Below are positions 13,779-18,065 of a stretch of DNA of 18,065 nucleotides, piece by piece. The translations under genes and the position numbers were made by a program. Source of the stretch: Dokdonella_A sp964582225 (GTDB taxonomy: Bacteria; Pseudomonadota; Gammaproteobacteria; Xanthomonadales; Rhodanobacteraceae); assembly GCA_964582225.1 (NCBI GenBank), contig CAZORA010000044.1:1-18065 (forward strand). The letters are read 5' to 3'. Positions within the stretch are counted from its first letter, which is position 1; every line of letters starts with the position of its first letter. Under the pieces are notes generated by a model. The model had not been told where the DNA came from and made no database searches. It saw only the letters and a list, made by a program, of their open reading frames with translations.

Positions 13779-14486
13779 TTACGCTCCGCTCTTCGCGGCA
13801 CGGCGCTGCGGACGCTCATCCGCCGCCTCCGCCCGCGCTTCCTGCTGGGCTGCGTGAAGATCGAAGATCTCGCCCTTGTAGATCCAGGTCTTGACGCCGA
13901 TGATGCCGTAGGTGGTGCGCGCCTCAGCAAAGCCGTAGTCGATGTCGGCGCGCAGGGTATGCAGCGGCACGCGACCTTCGCGATACCATTCCGAGCGCGC
14001 AATCTCAGCGCCGTTCAGGCGTCCGGCGACGTTGACTTTGATGCCGAGCGCACCGAGCCGCATCGCGTTCTGCACGGCGCGCCGCATCGCGCGCCGGAAC
14101 ATGATGCGCCTTTCGAGCTGCTGGGCGATCGATTCGGCAACCAGCTGCGCGTCCAGCTCGGGCTTACGCACTTCGACCACATTGATGTGGGACGGCACAC
14201 CCATCACCGTGGTCACTTCCTTGCGCAGCTTCTCGATGTCTTCGCCCTTCTTGCCGATCACCACTCCCGGACGGGCGGTGTAGATCGTGACCCGTGCGGT
14301 CTTGGCGGGACGCTCGATTTGGATTCTGGAGACGCCCGCTTGTGCCAGTTTCGCGCGCAGCAGTTCACGCACTCGCAAATCGGCGCCCAGATACCCGGCG
14401 TAGTCGCGCTTGTCGGCGAACCACTTCGAGTTCCAGTCCTTGCTGATGCCGAGGCGGATGCCCGTGGGATGTACTTTGTGACCCAT
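13779..14486 (-). CDS. rpsC: 30S ribosomal protein S3
   Basis: S3 lines the mRNA entry tunnel with S4 and S5. The 235-aa product has MGHKVHPTGIRLGISKDWNS, a type II KH domain with the GKKG loop at 78-81 (RPGVVIGKKGEDIEKL), RRAMRRAVQNAMRLGALGIK and the C-terminal YGFAEARTTYGIIGVKTWI. The tail is Ala/Arg/Glu rich and divergent, as usual. ATG 14486 follows AGGA by about 9 nt; the gap to rplV is 17 nt. Confidence 0.98.
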   Translation of the reverse strand: MGHKVHPTGIRLGISKDWNSKWFADKRDYAGYLGADLRVRELLRAKLAQAGVSRIQIERPAKTARVTIYTARPGVVIGKKGEDIEKLRKEVTTVMGVPSHINVVEVRKPELDAQLVAESIAQQLERRIMFRRAMRRAVQNAMRLGALGIKVNVAGRLNGAEIARSEWYREGRVPLHTLRADIDYGFAEARTTYGIIGVKTWIYKGEIFDLHAAQQEARAEAADERPQRRAAKSGA

Positions 14487-14503
14487 CGTTGCCGTCCTGT
14501 ACC

Positions 14504-14842
14504 TTATTCGCCCACGACCACGGTGATGTGGCTGGTGCGCTTGAAAATGCGCGACCCACGGCCCTTGGCCCGCGCCTGGAGGCGCTTGAGGATCGCGCCC
14601 TCGTCCACGAAGATGCGGGAAACGCGGAGCTCGTCGACGTCCGCACCGAGATTGTTCTCGGCATTGGCCACCGCCGACAGCAGCACTTTCCTGACCAGAT
14701 GCGCGGCCTTCTTGTCACTGAAGGCGAGCAGATCACTGGCGCGGCTGACGCCGAGTCCACGCACCTGATCGGCTACCAGTCGTGCCTTCTGCGGCGAAAT
14801 GCGCGCGCTGCGCAGCACCGCCTTGGCTTCCATCGTGCTCAT
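14504..14842 (-). CDS. rplV: 50S ribosomal protein L22
   Basis: L22 has a long beta-hairpin that lines the peptide exit tunnel, the site of some macrolide resistance changes. The 112-aa product shows RISPQKARLVADQVRGL, LSAVANAENNLGADVDEL and the hairpin RAKGRGSRIFKRTSHITV. ATG 14842 is preceded by AGGAGG at 6-nt spacing; this site is formed by the last arginine codons of rpsS. ATG 14833 (MEAKAVL) would also fit the family but has a less suitable site. Confidence 0.98.
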   Translation of the reverse strand: MSTMEAKAVLRSARISPQKARLVADQVRGLGVSRASDLLAFSDKKAAHLVRKVLLSAVANAENNLGADVDELRVSRIFVDEGAILKRLQARAKGRGSRIFKRTSHITVVVGE

Positions 14843-14845
14843 TCC

Positions 14846-15130
14846 TTACCTCCTCGCGTCCTTTGCCTTCTTGTCACCGGAGTGCCCCTTGAAGGTTCGG
14901 GTAACGGCAAACTCGCCCAGCTTGTGGCCGACCATGTTCTCGTTCACCAGCACGGGCACGTGCTGCCGCCCGTTGTGAATGGCGAGGGTGAGGCCGACCA
15001 TTTCCGGCACGACCATCGAACGCCGCGACCAGGTCTTGATCGGACGCTTGTTGTTTGCGGCGCCCGCGGCTTCCACCTTCTGCTGCAGATGGTGGTCGAC
15101 AAACGGGCCTTTCTTCAGTGAACGAGCCAT
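14846..15130 (-). CDS. rpsS: 30S ribosomal protein S19
   Basis: S19 sits in the 30S head beside S13 and contacts the large subunit. The 94-aa product has MARSLKKGPFVDHHLQQKVE, RPIKTWSRRSMVVPEMVG, HNGRQHVPVLVNENMVGHKL and FAVTRTFKGHSGDKKAKD. ATG 15130 has GAGG 8 nt upstream. The 63-nt spacer before it contains a stable hairpin, and rplV starts 3 nt after its stop. Confidence 0.98.
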   Translation of the reverse strand: MARSLKKGPFVDHHLQQKVEAAGAANNKRPIKTWSRRSMVVPEMVGLTLAIHNGRQHVPVLVNENMVGHKLGEFAVTRTFKGHSGDKKAKDARR

Positions 15131-15141
15131 GCAATCATCCT

Positions 15142-15162
15142 CAGTGGTCGCCCCGACCAGTG
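15142..15162 (-). repeat. Hairpin in the rplB-rpsS spacer
   Basis: TGGTCG (15145-15150) and CGACCA (15154-15159) pair exactly around a 3-nt loop. After one mismatch, two more outer pairs extend the stem to 15142 and 15162. It lies about 12 nt upstream of the start codon of rpsS and next to its GAGG site, so it could affect translation. No T tract. Confidence 0.5.
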
Positions 15163-15193
15163 ACGCCGGCCGTCCCGGGCCGGACCAACCCGA

Positions 15194-16021
15194 TTAACCC
15201 CTACGGTCGCGCACGATGAATTTCGTCGTGCGCTTGTTCTTGCGCGTCTTGTAGCCCTTGGTCGGCACGCCCCAGGGCGTGACCGGATGCGGGTTACCCT
15301 GTCCGGCGCGGCCTTCACCACCGCCGTGCGGATGGTCGACCGGATTCATCGCCGCGCCGCGCACCGTCGGTCGCACGCCGCGCCAGCGGCTGGCGCCCGC
15401 CTTGCCGAGCTTGCGCAGACTGTGCTCGCTGTTGCCGACCTCGCCGAGCGTGGCGCGGCATTCCACGGAAACCTTGCGCATTTCACCCGAACGCAAGCGC
15501 AGCGTTGCATAGCCCTGCTCGCGCGCGACCAGCTGCGCCGAGGCACCCGCCGAGCGGGCGAGCTGCGCACCCTTGCCAGGCTTCATCTCGATGCAGTGCA
15601 CGGTCGAGCCGATCGGGATGTTGCGCAGCGGCAGCGCGTTGCCGACCTTGATCGGCGCATCGTGCCCCGCCATCAGTCGATCGCCCACCTTGATGCCCTG
15701 CGGTGCGATCACGTAGCGCCGCTCGCCGTCGGCGTAGCACAGAAGCGCGATGTGCGCGGTGCGGTTGGGATCATACTCGATTCGCTCCACCCGGCAGGCC
15801 ACGCCTTCCTTGTCGCGCTTGAAGTCGATGATACGGTAGTGCTGTTTCGACCCACCACCTTTGTGGCGCGTGGTGATGCGGCCGTAGTGATTGCGACCAC
15901 CTGTGCGCGACTGCGGCTCGAGCAGCGGCGCGTAGGGCGCGCCCTTGTGCAGCTCGGGCGACACCACGCTCACTACGCCGCGGCGTCCGGCGGAGGTTGG
16001 TTTGACGTTGATCAGTGCCAT
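15194..16021 (-). CDS. rplB: 50S ribosomal protein L2
   Basis: L2 is essential for subunit association and peptidyl transfer. The 275-aa product has GRNHYGRITTRHKGGGSKQH, YRIIDFKRDKEGV, ALPLRNIPIGSTVHCIEMKPG-type core, GEVGNSEHSLRKLGKAG and the invariant MNPVDHPHGGGEGR (225-238); His230 matches E. coli His229. It ends GYKTRKNKRTTKFIVRDRRG. ATG 16021 lies 12 nt after rplW with a GGCGGGA site. Confidence 0.99.
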   Translation of the reverse strand: MALINVKPTSAGRRGVVSVVSPELHKGAPYAPLLEPQSRTGGRNHYGRITTRHKGGGSKQHYRIIDFKRDKEGVACRVERIEYDPNRTAHIALLCYADGERRYVIAPQGIKVGDRLMAGHDAPIKVGNALPLRNIPIGSTVHCIEMKPGKGAQLARSAGASAQLVAREQGYATLRLRSGEMRKVSVECRATLGEVGNSEHSLRKLGKAGASRWRGVRPTVRGAAMNPVDHPHGGGEGRAGQGNPHPVTPWGVPTKGYKTRKNKRTTKFIVRDRRG

Positions 16022-16033
16022 GATTGTCCCGCC

Positions 16034-16324
16034 TTAGGGCTTTGCGCTGGTGTCGATGACGTGGCCATCCACCAGCCGCACGTAGGCCTTGCGCTTGCCG
16101 CCGCGAACTCCGGTCCGATTACGAAAGGCACGTGTCTTGCCTTTCTGATTGGCCATGTTGACGGAGGCAACCTGCACCTTGAACAGTTCCTCGACCGCGC
16201 CCTTCACTTCGTCACGGGTCGCGTCGCGCGCGACGAGGAATACGTACTGGTTGATCTCCTGCAGCCGCGCGCTCTTTTCGGAGACGTGCTGCGCCTGCAG
16301 TACGGACAGAAGACGTTCGTTCAT
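16034..16324 (-). CDS. rplW: 50S ribosomal protein L23
   Basis: L23 is at the tunnel exit and is the docking site of trigger factor and SRP. The 96-aa product shows LLSVLQAQHVSEKSARLQE; Glu16 in VSEK corresponds to the trigger-factor contact Glu18 of E. coli. ATRDEVKGAVEELFKVQVAS and VNMANQKGKTRAF then GGKRKAYVRL follow. ATG 16324 overlaps the rplD stop as ATGA, so translation is probably coupled. Confidence 0.98.
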   Translation of the reverse strand: MNERLLSVLQAQHVSEKSARLQEINQYVFLVARDATRDEVKGAVEELFKVQVASVNMANQKGKTRAFRNRTGVRGGKRKAYVRLVDGHVIDTSAKP

Positions 16325-16923
16325 GCCAGCCACTCCTCGATGCGCTTCACGGAGTCGACGCTGATCAGCACCCTGTCGGCCGCGACCAGACTCACCGGGT
16401 CGAGCGCGGCGACGTCGACCACCAGCACTCGCTGCAGATTGCGCGCGGCGAGATACAGCGCCTCGGGTGCGCTCTCGGCAACCAGCACGATGCGCCCGTC
16501 GGCGTTCAGCTCGGCGAGTCTTGCCAGCAAGTCGCGCGTCCTCGGCTGTTCGACGCCGAAGGATTCGACCACCGTGAGGCGGCCCTGACGGTTGAGCTCG
16601 GACAGGATCGAGGCCATCGCACCGCGGAACATCTTGCGGTTGACCTTCTGCGCGAAGCTGCGCGGACGCGCGGCGAAGGTTACTCCACCGCCACGAAAAA
16701 TCGGCGCCGTGAGCGCACCGTGGCGCGCGCCGCCACCCTTCTGGCGCTTGGATTTCTTGGTGGTGCCGCTGACCTCGGAACGGGTCTTTTGCGCCTTGGT
16801 GCCGGATCGTCCGGCATTGCGGTAGGCCACCACGACCTGATGCACCAGATCCTCGCGAAACTCCTTGCCGAAGATCGCCTCGGAGACAGAGAGGGGGCCG
16901 GTGCCAATGACTTCGAGTTCCAC
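16321..16923 (-). CDS. rplD: 50S ribosomal protein L4
   Basis: L4 reaches into the exit tunnel and in E. coli also represses the S10 operon at transcription and translation. The 200-aa product has FGKEFREDLVHQVVVAYRN, the extended loop around SEVSGTTKKSKRQKGGGARH, TFAARPRSFAQKVNRKMFRG and a globular C-terminus ending RIEEWLA. I chose GTG 16923 (MELEVIGTG). A strong AAGGAGG lies 5 nt upstream, overlapping the rplC stop region, and the length then fits relatives. An upstream GTG at 16938 would include the ribosome binding site in the coding sequence and is unlikely. Confidence 0.97.
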   Translation of the reverse strand: MELEVIGTGPLSVSEAIFGKEFREDLVHQVVVAYRNAGRSGTKAQKTRSEVSGTTKKSKRQKGGGARHGALTAPIFRGGGVTFAARPRSFAQKVNRKMFRGAMASILSELNRQGRLTVVESFGVEQPRTRDLLARLAELNADGRIVLVAESAPEALYLAARNLQRVLVVDVAALDPVSLVAADRVLISVDSVKRIEEWLA

Positions 16924-16934
16924 GACGACCTCCT

Positions 16935-17579
16935 TCACTTCGCCAGGGGCACCGGACGGATGACCACGTGGCCACCGGGCGCACCGGGGACCGCGCCCTT
17001 GATCGCCAGCAGATGGCGCTCGGCGTCGATCTGCACCACTTCGAGATTCAGCGCAGTGCGGCGCACGTTGCCCATGTGACCGGCCATCTTCTTGCCCGGA
17101 AACACTCGGCCCGGCGTCTGGCGTTGGCCGATCGAGCCCGGCGCGCGGTGCGACAGCGAGTTGCCGTGCGTCGCGTCACCCATGCTGAACTTCCAGCGCT
17201 TGATCGTGCCCTGGAAGCCCTTGCCCTTGCTCACCCCGCTGACGTGCACCTTCTGACCGACGCTGAACACGTCTTCCGCCTTGAGCTCCGCGCCCACGGC
17301 GAACTGGCTCAGCTCGTCGGCCGCCACGCGAAATTCCCACAGGCCGCGGCCACCCTCCACCCTGGCCTTCGCATAGTGGCCAGCGAGGGGCTTGTTGATC
17401 AACGCGGCACGCTTGTGGCCGGCGGTGACCTGAACCGCGCTATAGCCGTCGCTGTCGACGGTCTTCAGCTGGGTCACGCGATTTGGCGACGCCTCGATCA
17501 GCGTAACCGGCACCGAGCGGCCGTCTTCCGTGAAGACGCGACTCATGCCGCATTTGCGCCCTATCAACCCGATACTCAT
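16935..17579 (-). CDS. rplC: 50S ribosomal protein L3
   Basis: L3 is an early assembly protein that extends toward the peptidyl transferase centre. The 214-aa product has MSIGLIGRKCGMSRVFTEDG, VHVSGVSKGKGFQGTIKRW, HGNSLSHRAPGSIGQRQTPG and VFPGKKMAGHMGN. Gln152 in GQRQTPG corresponds to the glutamine methylated by PrmB in E. coli. ATG 17579 has only a weak GAGA-rich site. The 71-nt spacer behind rpsJ contains a strong GC hairpin. Confidence 0.98.
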   Translation of the reverse strand: MSIGLIGRKCGMSRVFTEDGRSVPVTLIEASPNRVTQLKTVDSDGYSAVQVTAGHKRAALINKPLAGHYAKARVEGGRGLWEFRVAADELSQFAVGAELKAEDVFSVGQKVHVSGVSKGKGFQGTIKRWKFSMGDATHGNSLSHRAPGSIGQRQTPGRVFPGKKMAGHMGNVRRTALNLEVVQIDAERHLLAIKGAVPGAPGGHVVIRPVPLAK

Positions 17580-17613
17580 CGTCTCGTCTCTCTATCTTTG
17601 GCCGGCCGTCGCT

Positions 17614-17628
17614 CGGGCCCGCGGCCCG
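17614..17628 (-). repeat. GC hairpin in the rpsJ-rplC spacer
   Basis: CGGGCC (17614-17619) and GGCCCG (17623-17628) pair exactly around a 3-nt CGC loop, a very stable small hairpin. A separate GGCCGGCC palindrome lies at 17600-17607. No T tract follows on the minus strand. Confidence 0.5.
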
Positions 17629-17650
17629 CTGCGCGCTTCCCGGCCTGCCG

Positions 17651-17962
17651 TCAGTGCAGCTTGATCTGTACGTCGACGCCCGCCGCCAGATCGAGCTTCA
17701 TCAGCGCGTCCACGGTCTTGTCGTTCGGATCGACGATGTCCAGGACTCGCTTGTGAATGCGCGTCTCGTACTGGTCGCGCGCGTCCTTGTCGACGTGCGG
17801 CGACACCAGGATGGTGTAGCGCTCGATCTTGGTCGGCAGGGGAATCGGACCCAGCACCTGGGCGCCGGTACGCTTCGCCGTTTCGACGATTTCACTCGCT
17901 GAACGATCGATCAGCCGATGATCGAAAGCCTTGAGTCGAATACGAATTCTCTGTTCCGCCAT
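17651..17962 (-). CDS. rpsJ: 30S ribosomal protein S10 (NusE)
   Basis: S10 is a 30S head protein that also acts as NusE with NusB in antitermination. The 103-aa product MAEQRIRIRLKAFDHRLID, GPIPLPTKIERYTILVSPHV, DARDQYETRIHKRVLDIVDP and the end DVQIKLH is full length and typical. ATG 17962 is set by homology; the ribosome binding site is poor (GGGA 9 nt upstream). First gene of the S10 block; the 103-nt leader in view holds interleaved inverted repeats. The gene upstream (tuf in many relatives) is outside the window. Confidence 0.98.
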   Translation of the reverse strand: MAEQRIRIRLKAFDHRLIDRSASEIVETAKRTGAQVLGPIPLPTKIERYTILVSPHVDKDARDQYETRIHKRVLDIVDPNDKTVDALMKLDLAAGVDVQIKLH

Positions 17963-17976
17963 TGCCGTACATCCCG

Positions 17977-18057
17977 AAAGAACGCCAACTCTCGATTGGC
18001 CTTTGTCCGCCGAATCCGGCGACGGGTCTGCCGCCTCCGGATTCCGCCGTGGACCCG
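17977..18057 (-). promoter_or_regulatory. Structured leader upstream of rpsJ
   Basis: Three stems can be drawn on the minus strand. CGGGTC (18052-18057) pairs with GACCCG (18023-18028). GAATCCGG (18037-18044) pairs with CCGGATTC (18012-18019). AAAG-GCCAA (18004-17996) pairs with TTGGC plus CTTT (17988-17977) with a 3-nt bulge. The first two are interleaved, so they compete or would have to form a pseudoknot. No promoter hexamers are evident in the visible part. It may be an autoregulatory S10 leader or the 3' end of the preceding gene's transcript. Confidence 0.45.
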
Positions 18058-18065
18058 CTTACTCG

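Noticed and set aside
13386..14768. A 460-codon plus-strand frame opposite rplP, rpsC and rplV
   Set aside because: Antisense to three invariant ribosomal protein genes; no independent support.

Overview
The window is a housekeeping region of a high-GC gammaproteobacterium. The closest match I can recall is the Xanthomonadales or a nearby lineage. RpoA, S4, S13, L4 and L5 read very much like Xanthomonas proteins, S14 is the zinc-free form, and rpmJ (L36) is missing from its usual place after secY. This placement comes from remembered sequences, not from a search.

Layout. Positions 1-249 (+) hold the C-terminal end of typA/bipA. Everything else is on the minus strand. A small group runs 3631->290: an integral membrane protein resembling the DIE2/ALG10 glucosyltransferase family, then dsbB 36 nt behind it, then a class II DAHP synthase, convergent with typA. 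From 17962 down to 3907 lies one contiguous ribosomal protein super-locus of 27 genes in the classical order. S10 block: rpsJ-rplC-rplD-rplW-rplB-rpsS-rplV-rpsC-rplP-rpmC-rpsQ. spc block: rplN-rplX-rplE-rpsN-rpsH-rplF-rplR-rpsE-rpmD-rplO-secY. alpha block: rpsM-rpsK-rpsD-rpoA-rplQ. It ends in a hairpin terminator at 3845-3878.

How it works together. The 25 ribosomal proteins build both subunits. RpoA is the RNA polymerase alpha subunit and SecY is the core of the protein-export channel. Several junctions overlap (TGATG at rplP/rpmC, GTGA at rpmC/rpsQ, ATGA at rplD/rplW, 8 nt at rpsE/rpmD), which points to translational coupling. rplD, rpsQ, rplR and secY begin with GTG. A good sigma70-type promoter (TTGAAA-16-TAAAAT) sits in the secY-rpsM gap and should let the alpha block be transcribed on its own.

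Most of the window is ordinary core genome. The points worth a second look are the ALG10-like protein next to dsbB, interleaved inverted repeats just upstream of rpsJ, a perfect 12-bp hairpin just behind the rpoA stop, and a general tendency for the non-overlapping gene gaps to carry GC-rich hairpins. I see no mobile elements, CRISPR arrays, tRNA or rRNA genes, and no intergenic stretch exceeds 300 bases.
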